From Lonicera japonica (taxonomy: Eukaryota > Streptophyta > Magnoliopsida > Dipsacales > Caprifoliaceae): DNA of 64,000 bases. A program made the position numbers and the translations under genes. The stretch's first letter is position 1. Each line of letters opens with the position of its first letter. The notes below the pieces were generated by a model. It was not told the DNA's origin. It was given only the letters and a program-made list of their open reading frames with translations, and made no database searches. Of the stretch, positions 46,497 through 58,691 are shown one piece after another. The stretch spans positions 5,592,394-5,656,393 of the forward strand of contig CM038470.1 in assembly GCA_021464415.1 (NCBI GenBank), given 5' to 3'.

Positions 46497-47738
46497 TGAA
46501 AGCAAATTAATTAACAAATTAACCCTAGGTTCGTTATTCAATGGTTATTTGCAAAAACAAAGTTTTAACCTTGATGAAACAATAAACCCTAAGTCTGGAA
46601 TGGTTTAATTATTTTTGAAAATGAGTTAATCTTTTCTAGAATACAAGCACATTAAAGCAATAAATCAATCAATGCACAACACCAGAAATAACGAGGTATC
46701 CCTACTTACGTAGGACTAATTATCGGGACCAATCGACAAATTCCATTATGAACAATAAGAGTTTACAAACTCGATAAACCAAAGACTCACATACGAAACT
46801 TGAATCGCATAAACAGTAGTTGAATTGTAATCCCCACCTCAAATCGCACGATTAGGATCACACGGTGAATCACAGGCCTCGGTATTGCACAAATATGTTT
46901 GCCACTTTACTCCTTCTGTGTACGCTTGAAGAAGCTTAATTGGAATTTCTTTTGTTCTTAGAAACAAAGAACATATAGCATGAAAATAAACCCTATGTGG
47001 TGGATTTTTCTCAAAAATGTTTCTTATGTTGAAACACCCTAGACATGGGTTTTATTTATAAGAAAACATATGACAAAAGCCTTTTTTGGAAGGGACTAAA
47101 AAATACTTAAAAACACGTTTTTTTTTGATAAATTTTGGTTTAAAAACTAAGGCCGAATCGATCCAAACTTCCCTGGATTGATCCAAAGTTGAAAACTAAA
47201 TTCTAAAGGTTTTTTATTGCCAGATCAATCCAAGAAAAAAGTTTGATCGATCCTTCTTTAATGGCAATTTTATGGTTTGCCACTGTTGGTTGTTGTTTTT
47301 TTTTTATCGTTTTTCGTCTTTTTAAACCCCATTTAGCTCCGATTCGCCCCAGTTTTTCATGGCAACTCTAGGAACATGTTATAAACATTATCCAAGAGTT
47401 TCATCATCACTTTATATCAATAGGACTTCTCGAAAATCTGTAAAACTCGGTAAAAACACTTAAAAACTATTTTGACTCAAAAAACTTCAATTTTTTTTAA
47501 ATGCTCAACCACCACTTAGAATTTGAATCAAACCAAATGTAATGCTTACCTGAATTACCTTGATCCCATTTATACTTTGAATTTGATCCTTGAACTTTCG
47601 GAAGCTCGGCTCTTCAATTTGGCTTTTATTCGCTTTATTGCATCTTCACTTGAGGTAATTGAATCTAAACCACATAAACTCTTTTGGCATCGGAATCAAG
47701 CCAATCTAAACTAAGTCCTTATAAATTTAGACTTTATA
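46497..47738 (-). repeat. LTR (3' in element orientation) of the nested copia element
   Basis: It matches 51,229-52,540. Open stretches inside it (47,523-47,714) have a twin in the other LTR (52,318-52,509), as expected for LTR sequence, and are not genes. Confidence 0.8.
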
Positions 47739-49362
47739 ATCTCCTCATTTAGCTATTCCAATGATAAAACCAAAAATTACATTAAAAATAACCTACTACA
47801 TACTTGATAACGGGTTGCTCTATAGCAGCACAATCCCCTATGCTATTACAGACGCAAAGTGTCAAATTGGTTCATACTAATAGACTCTATGACTCAAGAC
47901 ATGCCAACCTCAAGTCACACTGCCGGCTGATTAACTTCTCCAAAGACATACTTGTATGCCTGAAACACCATAACTCAAACAATACCTTGAGAAGCACATG
48001 CGGTAAGAGATATTCAACAAATATATAAACACTCAATCGCTCCCCTCAATATAAAAACTCTCCCTTAACTACTCTCCCTTAGCATGCGATTCTCTCCCTA
48101 AAACATATAATATTTCCCCCCCTTTTTGTCATGGAATAGATAAAGCAACGCATGGAAATAATATAAGGCAAGTAGAAAGAGTATATATCATGTGAACAAG
48201 TAGGCTAACATATAAGCTCATAGAAATTAATTTAACAAATATCAAGAACCGTTAATGAAGCCTAAAACCTATCCAACTAGTAAAAGAACCTAAAAATCAC
48301 CATTTTTCCATGTGTTCTTTAAAGATTATGTTTGGAGTTTTGTAGCAAAAATTTGCCAAACAAAAACAATTTTAGCACAACTTTAACATGCATTGCTATA
48401 TACATATATTGAATTCAAAAATTATCAATTAAGATAAAATAAACTTGTGATTTGAATTAGATTGATACATGTACTATGGCCAAAATATGATAATTAACTA
48501 GTAAGAACATATATGCCAAGTAACAAAGAGTATTTAAATATATCCCATTGTGCATGAAAATTTGATCATACAAAGTACAATTCGAATAAACATAGGTCTT
48601 GAAAGATTCGTGCACCTATAAGCGAAAAAATTTAGAAAGCCTCTAAGACATTAGATTTTCAATTTTTTCTCCTTTAGAAGCAATCTTTTTCTCTCAAACA
48701 TGCAATTTTTTACATTTAATTGATGATGTTTTTTATGCAAGCAGTCATCCAATTTTGATGGAGGCTTTCACCCTTAATGGAAGCCAGCTATACACCATTT
48801 GGGACACTATGGCAGCCATTTCCCATCCACTCTACATTTTTTTATCACTTTGCTTGTTTTTTAAATTTTCACTCAATACTTCATCACCAAAACTCACTGC
48901 ATATAATCACAATACTTATACTACTTCTCCCTAAATAATCCATATATGGGAGTTTATGATTTTTAATTTAAAGAACCATTTTTAACCTATGTGATTATTC
49001 AAATATTCAGATGTAAATTGTGCAGTGTAGTGTGCGGTATATATTAGCATACTCTTATGTGATTGAAATAACATGCTACCAGTTTTAATCAATTAAGGCA
49101 ATAGAGCACATATATCTTAAATTAAGCATTTATATAAGAAACTCATGAGATATCCGAAATTGAAAAGTAACAATCACATTGCATGCAAGTATTTCAAAAA
49201 TCTTGGATTTTAAAATAGTTTAGCAAATTTTACAACAAAAGTACAAACATGTATAGAAATTGGGATCTAAACAATGAGCTAAAACAAGACCGATTATATA
49301 TGCAACGACCTAGCATAGCCAACCACATATCCAATCATACGCTAGGAGAATTCCTAAATCAC
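47739..49362. other. non-coding internal part of the nested copia element
   Basis: No pol motif is visible on either strand. A C-rich tract 'ttccccccctttttgtca' at 48,113-48,130 reads TGACAAAAAGGGGGGG on the element strand, like the purine-rich stretches found downstream of pol in plant copia elements. The region where pol should be appears deleted. Confidence 0.55.
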
Positions 49363-51146
49363 CTAAGTGGGTGTAATGGCTCCCTTGGGAACCCAAACTT
49401 TTGAAACACGAGGAGTTCTAATCTTTCCATATCCCCCAAATGGTTTAACTCTAGAACCATCATCAACGCCTAATGCCCTAAGCTCGTTAATAATCCTAGT
49501 CGACTCAAAAACTAGTACTTTCACCTTATCCTCAAAACTCATGGATCTAACATTTGGTTTGGATTTAGGTCTAGTGGGGATAACCTTTGGCAAATTCCTT
49601 GAAAACCTTTCCCTCATTTACCAACAAAACTGTCTTAAGTGACCCTTATGGTTGTAATACTCACACAAAAAAGGTTGTGGTAATGTGTGCTTATAATATT
49701 CAAACATGATCACTTCTTGAACTTCCTCTTGTGAAAAAGAAACTAGCTTTAGAATTCTAATTGTTTAAGGTAGCTTAAAAGGTTTTCCTTTCACAAAGTT
49801 CTTTTTCATGTCTACATTGATAAAAGTCGATTCCTTTTTGGAATTAGACGTGGAATGAGTAAATTTATCAAAACCTACCCACTTTTGTCATTTGAGAAAT
49901 GAACAGGATCAATCAAAATTTGAGTGAGTTTTTTGAACCTATTCTCAAGATCAACTTTGACAAATTTAGCTTTATTAAGTTCTCTTTCAAGTTGCGTAAC
50001 TTTAATTTTAAGGCTATTGTTATCTTTACCCAAAGAGGTAAGGTTGTCTATTAACTTCTCATTCTCATCAAGGAGAGACTATCATGTGAGTTCAAATTCA
50101 GACACTTTGACCAAGAGTGCGTTTTTCTCATCATTCAACTGGCCTACCAAACCTTCGCATTTTTTAATTTTTTCCATATTTTTGTCAAATTTTTTAGCTT
50201 TTTATTAAGATGGATTTTTCTCTTTTTGGCCCTAATAAATTCTTCACACATCTGGTCATACGTTGTTTGAAGATCAAGATCTTCTTCATCGCAAGCATCG
50301 TCTGACGTGTGAGACAAGTTAGAAACGATGATCTCTTCTTCCTTAGAATTTAAAGACTCATATGACACATACTAGTAATAAAGTTATAAATTCTTTCTCC
50401 TCATGGGATTGCAAATCATTCTCATCGTCACTAAATGTAGCATGCATGGCATGATTAGACTGATTCACTTTTCTAAGCTTGTTAAATTTAGTCGCACATT
50501 TTCAAGCTTGATGGATTTTTTTATGACATTCAAATAATTCATCGCTCTTAGCACCATTATTCCCATACTACTTTTGAGACCCTTGATTTCTTTGATTTGA
50601 TGACTAATCAGTATTTTTGTTTCCATTCGATTTAGAAGAATTTTTGAAAATTTTAGCAAATTTGGCCGTCTCTTCTTCATTAAAATCAAGGTCCTCATCA
50701 TCATCAAAATTTTGAAAATTTTCAGCTTTGAAAGCAATATTATATTTCTTTTGTGATAAGGATTTGGAGAGAGTATTAGTTTCAAACGTTTAAAGAGATC
50801 CTAAGAGTTCATTCTCTTTAAAAATATTTAAATCTTTATTCTCTTTGTTAGCAGTAATTTTGGGAATGAATCGGTCTGGTAAAAACCGTAGAAGTTTATT
50901 TGCAATTCTATGTTCAGGAATTATTTCATTCAGATTGTAAAGAGAATTAACTATATCTTTGAGCCTACAATGAAACTCTGTGATGGTTTCACTGTCTTTC
51001 ATTCTAATTGTTTCAAATTTTGAAGTTAGACGTTGAATTTTAGAATTTTTGACAGTGTTCGTACCTTCATTAACCACTTCAAAGACTTCCCATGCCTTTT
51101 TTGAGGTCTCACACATGGCAATCTTTTTAAATTTATCCTTCATCAC
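49363..51146 (-). pseudogene. copia gag (UBN2 type), broken
   Basis: The minus-strand piece 51,146-50,790 carries ETSKKAWEVFEVVNEGTN, FETIRMKDSETITEFHCRL and LLRFLPDRF, the UBN2/gag pattern. Later pieces at 50,785-50,465, 50,368-50,144 (coiled, acidic) and 49,617-49,363 (ends RVSKVWVPKGA, the stretch normally found just before the protease) are in different frames. Protease, integrase and RT are missing after this point. Confidence 0.85.
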
Positions 51147-51228
51147 ATGACATTAGATTAAATTTAGCCATTTAGAGTTCCACTTAGCCAATTATAATTC
51201 ACTAACAGTCCACGTTTGAGGAGGTTTG

Positions 51229-52540
51229 AAACAATTAACAAATCAACCCTACGTTCGTTATTCAATGGTTGTTTGCAAAAACAAAGTTTTAATCTCGATG
51301 AAATAATAAACCCTAAGTCTGGATTGGTTTAGTTATTTTTGAAAACGCGTTAATTTTTTCTAGCATGCAAGCACAGTAAAGCAATAAATCAATCATGCAT
51401 AACACCAGAAATAATGAGGTATCCTTACATAAGTAGGACTAATATTGGGACCAACTGACAAATTCCACTATGAACAATAAGAGTTTATAGATTTGATAAA
51501 CCAAAAGCTGAATTATGAAATTTAAATCGCACAAGCAGCAGTCGAATCGCAATCCCTACATATGTTGTTCAAAGCCTCTTTCTCAAATAGCACAATTAAG
51601 ATCACACAGCGAATCACACGCCTTGGTATCGCACTGATATGTTGGCCACTTTACTCCTTATTTGTACGCTTAAAGAAGCTTGATTAGGATTTCTTTTGTT
51701 CTTAGAAACGAAGAACATATAGCATGAAAACAAACCCTATGTGGTCGATTTTTCTCAAAGATGTTTTGAGGTTTTGATCTCGCTAATTGGCTTGGAAAAC
51801 TCTCTGAAAACTTGTGCTAAAACACCTTACACATGGGTTTTATTTATAGGGGAACATATGACAAAAACCTATTTTAAAAATGACTCAAAAATACTTAATG
51901 ATTTTTTGAGATCAATTTTGGTCCAAAAATTAAGGCCAGATCGATCTAAACTTCCTCGGATCGATCCAAAGTTGAAAACTCAATTATGGAGGTTTTTTAG
52001 TGCCAAATCGATACAGGAAAAAAGTTGGATCGATCCGCCTTTAGTGGCAAAAATCTGGCCTTTGGCGGCAATTTTTTGGGTTGCTACTGTTAGTCTTTTT
52101 TTTATCGTTTTTCGTTGTTTTAAGTTTGTTTGAGCTCCGATTCGTCCCAATTTTTTGTGGCAACTCTAATGTTAGAAACATTATCCAAGAGTTTCATCAT
52201 CATTTTATGTCAATGGGACTTCTCGGACATCGGCAAAACTCGATAAAAACACTTAAAAACTATTTTAACTCAAAAAGCTTTTGTTTTCTTTTTAAATGCT
52301 CAACCACCACCTAGAATTTGAATCAAACCAAATGTAATGCTTACCTAACTTACCTCGATCCCATTTATACTTTGAATTTGATCCTTGAAGTTTCAGAAGC
52401 TTGGCTATTCGATTCGGCTTTTCTTTGCTTTATTGCATCTTCACTTGAGGTAAGCGACTCTAAACCGCATCAACTTTTTTGGCATCGGAATCAAGCCAAT
52501 CTAAACTGAGTCCTTATAAATTTGGTCTTTACATTGCTCA
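51229..52540 (-). repeat. LTR (5' in element orientation) of the nested copia element
   Basis: Partner of 46,497-47,738. It carries about 90 bases ('ctcgctaattggcttgg...') not present in the other copy. Confidence 0.8.
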
Positions 52541-54105
52541 TCAAGTGTAGGATAAACAAAAATTCAAAACAATGCATATACTCCAATAAGGTGTCTGATT
52601 GAGTTATTTGTTTTTTAAGATTTTCATATTCTCCAATAATTAAAAGCGCATCGACCACAGAGGAGAACATGCCAATTAAACTCATAAGTGAATAATAATG
52701 AGAACCCCAACGTGTTTCTCATGTTCGTTTTAATGATGCTTCTTGATTCAAACATCTCTATGTCAAAACACTACTATCACAAATTCTTTAAACAACATTT
52801 TAAAATTGTTTCTCTCGAAGAATGTCTATACATTTACATGATCCTCTAACAACATTTGACAAACTTGCAACAATATCAAAAAAGGCACCAATATTTGAAT
52901 GTTTTTTGTTATTGCTACAAGAGTCAATTAAAGTTGATGAGCAAAACAATGTATGTAATATTGGAATTCATTCTCCATCATAATTAACGTTTTTAGACCA
53001 TTAAATTATTCTTGCATATTGCTAGCCCCATCGTAGCTTTGCCCCCTTAAACCTGATAAACTCAGTCCATGCTTGGAAAAAAGATCACCAATTGCTTCTT
53101 TAAGTGATAAAGTGGTAGTACTAGTAACATGTACAAGGCTGATGAAACGCTCGATGACAAATCCTCGATCATCTATGAAATGAAAAACAATCGCCATTTG
53201 TTCGTTAATAGAAATATCATGGGCTTTGTCAACTAAGAGGGAAAAGGGTTGATCACCAACTTCACTAATAACTGAATTTGTAATCTCAACTAAAATGGAA
53301 TTAATAATTTCACGTTGAATTATAGGTGATGTTAATTTGAGTTTTTCAGGCGCATTCTTTAATACAACTTTATTTATATCTTTATTATGGTCAGCAATAA
53401 ATCTTAAAAGCTCAATAAAGTTTCCTTGATTTTATGATCCCTCGGATTCATCATGACCATGAAAAGCCAATCCTTAGCGTAAAAGAAACCTAATACAATC
53501 GATTGATACAATTAAGCGGATACAATAATCAAGTCGAATTGTCTCAGATTAGTTAGAAAATGAAACTTCTATGTGCTATTGTTGGTTCATTAAATCTTAG
53601 CAACCACTCATGCCTTTTCGGCGGCTACTACTATATTCTCCGACATGAACATCAAATTTTCTTTCTTCTTTTAATTTTTAAACCCCTCACCAATAAATGA
53701 ATCACTACCCCCTTTATTCCCTAAACTGGATTTAAAAAGATAACAACACAAACAAAATGCTGCTTCTTTAGATATACTATATTCCAACTAATCACTATAT
53801 TGTTCAAACCACTTCAGATTGAATCAACATTTTTGAATTCCAAAAGTTGTCAAAGGAAAATTGTGATTCTTAGGTTGACATGGACCTTTTTGTAAGTAAG
53901 ATCGTCTAACATTCTCTCTATCTTTAACACCATAGTCGCATATATTTTTTTGTAAACTATGATCACTTGGAATATCTAAATGAGGGGGAACACTTGGAGA
54001 AGTTGATACTACATTTGTAGAAGCACAAGTAAGAGCCGAAGCTGGAGCAAAATCAGAGGCAGAAAGAGAGGTAGCGTCAAAAGCAGAGGCCGAAGCACAT
54101 GCCAA
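52541..54105 (-). pseudogene. hAT transposase, N-terminal and central part
   Basis: Minus strand from 54,105: a Ser/Ala-rich lead, then the TTF-type zinc-finger region DYGVKDRENVRRSYLQKGPC and PKNHNFPLTTFG (to 53,824). The DUF4371-type region is recognisable around 53,400-53,006 (FIDDRGFVIERFISLVHV, LSLSGLRGQSYDGASNM), followed by HCFAHQLQL-like sequence near 52,960. The last piece, 52,685-52,541, ends HCFEFLFILHLM before the nested LTR. Multiple stops and frameshifts are present. Confidence 0.88.
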
Positions 54106-54969
54106 AACCGAAGTAGTAACTTTTCTAATTTTACTAAAAAAATCTCTCCATTTCTACTTTTCTGAAATAATAATAACAAATGCAAATTCAATATACTATC
54201 AAATTCAATACAATATCATTTACTTATAATATTTATATAATTATAATTTATACATCTCAATATTCTCAAATGACTTAACCAATTAACAACAAATCAATTA
54301 AGGCATTAATTGGGGCAAAATCAATTAGGGCATTAGTTGGGGCAAAAACAATTAGCGCATTAATTGGGGCAAAAACAATTAGGGTACCACATTCATAGAA
54401 TCAAATGGACATAAATAATCTTAAGCCTTAACCTAACTTAATGCCTCAATCACAATCACAATCACAATTTCAAAATCAATATTTTATTTTAACATATGTT
54501 CAATGCCTTAATGGCTCAATCAATGCCTCAATAATATAATCAATATAATAATATAATCAATACATCAATGGCTCAAATAAATCACAATATTAAGTATTGG
54601 ACAAAAAAATACAATAAAAACTTATACACAAAAGCCAGAAATAGCAAACGGGAAAGAAAACAGTGAGTTTCTTCCTTTTTCATGAAATAGCAAACGGGGA
54701 AGAATGATGAAACGAATGAAGAAACGAGTTCCGTGAGTTTTTTTTCCCCCTTCTACTGTTCTAGTGTTCTGTCAAGCAGTGCTTTTGTTAAATATTTTAT
54801 ATTTTTAGTAAACTTAATTACATTATTATCCCCAAGATTTTGAGACTTTACAAACCCAACCTCAAACTTAAATATCTACACAACAATCCTTATATTATTA
54901 TACCTATAAAAAATCTATAATTCTTGTGGGGACTTAAGCCCCCCTTGTCACACAGTCCCTCCGCCACTG

Positions 54970-55384
54970 GCCGTTACCACCACCATAGCAACAACCAACA
55001 CCATCAACCACTACCTCCATCTCAATATCCACAACCATCACCTCCAAATGAATGATATTCTTTACCATAACTGCCACCAAACACACCACCACCTCCGCCT
55101 TCTCCTTCATAACATGGACTATTTTCGAAGTAGTCGAGACGAGCTGATCCCACGGATAATCATTACAGCAAAGCGTATCGGCCACCTTTTCCTTTCCTTT
55201 TTCACCCTTCTTTTCTTGGTTAGTTTCACCCGCCCCACCTTTTCTTCTTCACCACATTGCAACTAGCACAACCAAACACCAGCATATTAATGACCATGAA
55301 CAATTGACAAAAACCTAACTTGAAATCATTATTGACAATTCCATCTTCTGTCCTAATAGCAACGCTTTTCAACATCCGTGCCAT
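54970..55384 (-). pseudogene. Cys/Gly-rich protein gene, copy A, 5' part
   Basis: The ATG at 55,384 opens MARMLKSVAIRTEDGIVNND, clearly related to the start of copy B (MARPSKSVAIGVIWTGDGIV). A frameshift and a stop follow. In another frame LCCNDYPWDQLVS (about 55,170) matches the CCGDYPWDEV motif of copy B. The gene is then cut at 54,969 by the hAT transposon, with its 3' end at 44,900-45,406. Confidence 0.75.
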
Positions 55385-56334
55385 TTACACCCTAATATAC
55401 TCATATCAGAGAAATCATTCAACAAATTAATTAAATACATGCATCTTTATTCTTCATAATAGTGACTCCTAAAGATTAGTACAAGTATATAATCTAATTA
55501 GCATTTTATATTAAATATTTGGATAATTGAATTCAATTAGATTGCAAATTGATAATGACGTATAAAAGCATTCCAAGTATTAATGCTTAGCTTTAACTTC
55601 CAAGTAATACATCATCGAGCCCCCCAAAGCTAACAATAATGATAGACGTGCAAAGAGTCCATATCAGGTGCAATTGTTTTGTCCCTTTAATTATATTTTG
55701 GAGGCCACGAAGGGGGATAAGAATACTAACAATGTTACAGCACATGTTCCAACTCTTGCGAAAGCAAACTAAACCACAACCTCCCCGTCCACTGCCTACA
55801 CCTCCGTTCTGCCACTATCCTCCTCTTTATTGCAACCAAAACGTACATTGGTAGCAGTTTAATAATTGAGCACACGTTTATTTAGATATTAAGTTTTAAA
55901 TCTTGTTGGACACGTATATTTTTATGGAAAAGAAAACTACAAATTAGATAAAATTGATAATTCTAAACCGTGACACCCAACATAATAATTGAATTATATC
56001 TTCACTTTATAATATTAAATATCAAAAGAAATACTATTAAACTTTTCTTTAGTTAGTCGAGACAAACTTGAATATTTATCATTAGGTGCATCACCCAAAT
56101 CAAAATAATTTTTCGACTCACCAAATATGTAAAAGACAAAGTCGTTACAAAATTAGTTGATTTCATATAATTTCTCAAACATTGAATTTAATGCCTCTCA
56201 ATCCTAAATTAATATATTTTTTTGCCTATCTCCCAATTTCCTAACACATGTTTTGTTGAAATGGGAAAATAAAATTTGATATTGTTTTTTCCAATGAATA
56301 ACACTTCCTGACCAATTATATCATCACAACTTTC
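55385..56334. other. promoter region of copy A and spacer to copy B
   Basis: 'aacttccaagtaat' (55,597), 'gatagacgtgcaaagagtcc' (55,639) and 'tgcaattgttttgt' (55,670) recur upstream of copies B (57,070-57,180) and C (60,128-60,230). They mark a conserved upstream region. The 71-codon open stretch at 55,639-55,854 lies inside it and is not supported. Confidence 0.55.
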
Positions 56335-56784
56335 TTAACAACCGCTGCCCCCACTGCCACAACCGCCGCCGCCACAACCACCGCTTACACCACCACAACC
56401 ACCTCCACAACCACTGCATCCACCACCACCACCTCCTGCTCCTCCTTCTCCTCCACCATCACCACATTCTCCACCCCAACAATTGCCAAAGCAGCTGCAG
56501 ACGACCTCATCCCACGGATAATCACCGCAACAACGGTCATGGGCCTTATATTGGACGTTTTCCTTTCCTTCTTCATCTTTGTTGTCATGATTAATCTCAC
56601 CCATCTCCTTTTCTTCTTCACCATCCTTCTTTCCTTCATTACTACCACCACACCCAAACATCACCATAGTAACCAACATAAATAATTGACAAATTAGCAA
56701 AAATCCAACATAAAAATTGTTATTCACAATTCCATCCCCCGTCCAAATAACACCAATAGCTACGCTTTTCGATGGCCGCGCCAT
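56335..56784 (-). CDS. Cys/Gly-rich small protein with membrane segment, copy B (intact)
   Basis: 149 residues, uninterrupted. Residues 25-44 (YVGFLLICQLFMLVTMVMFG) form one strongly hydrophobic segment after a short basic start, so it could be a signal anchor or membrane span. Residues about 48-80 are charged (Lys/Glu-rich). The motif CCGDYPWDEVVCSC (85-98) is conserved in copies A and C. The tail (99-149) is almost entirely Gly and Cys, with 10 or more Cys, ending GGSGC. A TATA-like TATAAATGG lies at 56,864-56,856 on the minus strand, about 75 bases upstream, and copy C has a matching TATAAATTGG. I do not recognise the family. Gly/Cys-rich plant proteins with such tails are often small and membrane-anchored or secreted; that role is inference. 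Confidence 0.75.
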   Translation of the reverse strand: MARPSKSVAIGVIWTGDGIVNNNFYVGFLLICQLFMLVTMVMFGCGGSNEGKKDGEEEKEMGEINHDNKDEEGKENVQYKAHDRCCGDYPWDEVVCSCFGNCWGGECGDGGGEGGAGGGGGGCSGCGGGCGGVSGGCGGGGCGSGGSGC

Positions 56785-56855
56785 CTATACACTCTACGTT
56801 TCTGATTTCATACACTCTCTAATAGCATTCTTCATCATCAAGGTCCAATCTCTTA

Positions 56856-56864
56856 CCATTTATA
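56856..56864 (-). promoter_or_regulatory. TATA box of Cys/Gly-rich copy B
   Basis: TATAAATGG on the minus strand, 72-80 bases upstream of the ATG. The equivalent position upstream of copy C (about 59,879-59,888) reads TATAAATTGG, with matching flanking bases (TATAAA...AGAG). Confidence 0.6.
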
Positions 56865-57039
56865 CATAAGTACGTACGAAGTTTTTGGCCGACCAAACAA
56901 TTCCTTCAACAAATTAAATGTATGCGTTGGCTACTTCTAAGCAGGATAGTACAAGTGAATAATCCAATTAGCATTTTAGATTAAATATTTGGATAATTGA
57001 ATTCAAGTAGACTGCAAATTGACAACCAACGTATAAAAC

Positions 57040-57190
57040 CATTCCAGGTATTAATACTCAATTAGCTTCAACTTCCAAGTAATTTCCCACTGTTTTGTAG
57101 CACGGCATCAACATCGAGCTCAAAGATAACAATTAATAATGATAGACGCGCAAAGAATCCACATCATTTGCAGTTGTTTTATTTTAATCT
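57040..57190 (-). promoter_or_regulatory. conserved upstream region of copy B
   Basis: The blocks 'ttcaacttccaagtaattt', 'cactgttttgtagca' and 'gatagacgcgcaaagaatcc' are shared with the upstream regions of copies A and C at similar distances from the ATG. This is consistent with duplicated promoter sequence. Confidence 0.5.
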
Positions 57191-57299
57191 ACTAAATATT
57201 GCCTCATCAATTTATAGAATAAACTATTTATGCAATCAAACGTCTACAGAGCTAACTAACCTCTATATATATCTAACATTATGCATATTAGTGGTGCTG

Positions 57300-57335
57300 T
57301 TATATTATTGTTATTATTATTATTATTATTGTTGG
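57300..57335. repeat. (TTA)n microsatellite
   Basis: Imperfect run of about ten TTA/TTG units. Confidence 0.85.
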
Positions 57336-57446
57336 AGGGGGTATATATATGTAGGTTAAACAGGACCCTCAAAACTGAAAAAACACGCAATCTATTTCCT
57401 ACATAATTTCGGGGATTCTTTGGAACCGAATATATATTCTCATACA

Positions 57447-57712
57447 CAGAGGCGACCCAAGATTTTTCTGCGGGGTGAACTAATAGTAATAGATAAAAAA
57501 ATTATAAAAAAATAAAATTAAAAATATAATCATATAGTGAGTTATATAAATTTAAGAGAGTTATATAAATTAGTGGGCTTATAATATTTGAAGTGGGCTA
57601 AGAGATGGGCTAAAATTTAACAAAGGAGTGGGCTTATATTAATTTTTTTATTTTTTTTAGTAGGGTTAGTAGGTGTGCTGCAGCCTGCTCTGTCCCCCTG
57701 GTTCCGCCCCTG
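57447..57712. mobile_element. hAT MITE (266 bp) with perfect 8-bp target duplication
   Basis: The ends are CAGAGGCGACCCAAG and, on the other strand, CAGGGGCGGAACCAG, a typical plant hAT pair. The target duplication is CTCATACA at 57,439-57,446 and 57,713-57,720. A paralogous unit at 44,501-44,520 has the single sequence ATTCTCATACAATGCCC, the empty site. Confidence 0.93.
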
Positions 57713-58080
57713 CTCATACAATGCCCGCAAAGGGAAAAAGAAAAAAAACACTATTTAAGTTCACAATATTTATTCTTAGTTTACACCATGGTCAACGGCT
57801 ACTGTTAAGGATATAGTCCAACCTATGAATACATACGAGACACGCAACTTTTTTAAAACGTAAGACACGACACGGGAGAACATATTCTTAATTATGTGTA
57901 TATATATATATGTGCAATAAACATTATAAATATTTAAGAATTTAATAAAATGAAACTATATTGTATTAATAATTCAAATAACCAAAGTGGCTTAGTTATA
58001 TCGTCTTCAACTAATGATGCAGAAGCACCAATTGTTCATTTTCGAACTTGATTTATTTATACATACATGTGTATACGTAG

Positions 58081-58130
58081 AGGGAGAGGCTGAGGGCGGG
58101 GAGGGGGGAGAGAGAGAGAGAGAGTAGTGT
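58081..58130. repeat. GA-rich low-complexity tract
   Basis: A gaggggg/(ag)n run. The surrounding 57,830-58,370 is AT-rich without a recognisable gene. Confidence 0.7.
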
Positions 58131-58691
58131 ACATTTTTACGGGAGAGAAGAGTCAATTATAAATTAATCCCTTTGGGATGCGTTTAAGAAAGAAAATGGT
58201 TTTCTTGATACTGTATTTGGGATTAAAGGTATAAGACTGGATTCAAATTATTTAAAACAAAAGTAAAAATAAATTATGTAATGGTGTGGCTAGGAGATCA
58301 TAGAACAAAAGTATTATTTGATGAATGGTGCTATCGACATTTCATTTATTGTAATGAGTCAATGACAGCTCATTAATTCACTACATGTTTACACAATATG
58401 TAATGATAAACCTGCAAAAATTTCGCAAAATTACTGATTTCCTATACAAACCGGCACAATCTCAGTAATTTCCCAGGTAGTAACTTCAAAAGCAATCCAA
58501 TGCATCCAAATCACACACTAGACTTATTTCGTTCTGTCTCCCAATTAGCAACGCAGATGTTATTGTTGTAACACGATTAGAAGAGAGAATATGAAAACAT
58601 TCTTTTGGGATGAAAAGAATTTTCCATCTCATAAATTCATAATATATCTCACTTGTAATAATATTCTTGACTCGTTCTCGTTATTATTTTC

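Larger units (their letters stand above)
46497..52540 (-). mobile_element. gag-only copia retrotransposon nested in the hAT element
   Basis: Direct repeats of about 1.24 and 1.31 kb, at 46,497-47,738 and 51,229-52,540, share ACCCTA-GTTCGTTATTCAATGG at the left and GGCATCGGAATCAAGCCAAT at the right. Their boundaries, starting TGAAA and ending CTCA, are approximate. Between them, minus strand, lie gag fragments only; integrase and RT are absent. Insertion splits the hAT transposase between a C-terminal half (to 46,480) and an N-terminal half (from 52,545). Target duplication was not resolved. Confidence 0.8.
45407..54969 (-). mobile_element. hAT (ZMYM1/TTF-type) transposon with nested retrotransposon
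   Basis: The left terminus CTGTGGTAGAGCCAG at 45,407 and the right terminus CTCCGCCACTG (reverse CAGTGGCGGAG) ending at 54,969 are inverted hAT-type ends. The decayed transposase reads right to left on the minus strand. A copia retroelement (about 46,497-52,540) sits in the middle of the coding region. The flanks show no clear 8-bp duplication. The element splits copy A of the Cys/Gly-rich gene. Confidence 0.8.

Noticed and set aside
47523..52509. twin 63-codon open frames (47,523 and 52,318) starting MNQTKCNAYL
   Set aside because: They are the two LTRs of the nested copia element translated; duplication comes from the LTRs.
56385..56657. 90-codon frame overlapping copy B
   Set aside because: Alternate frame of the Cys/Gly-rich gene giving a Val/Met/Arg-rich peptide; copies A and C support the other frame.
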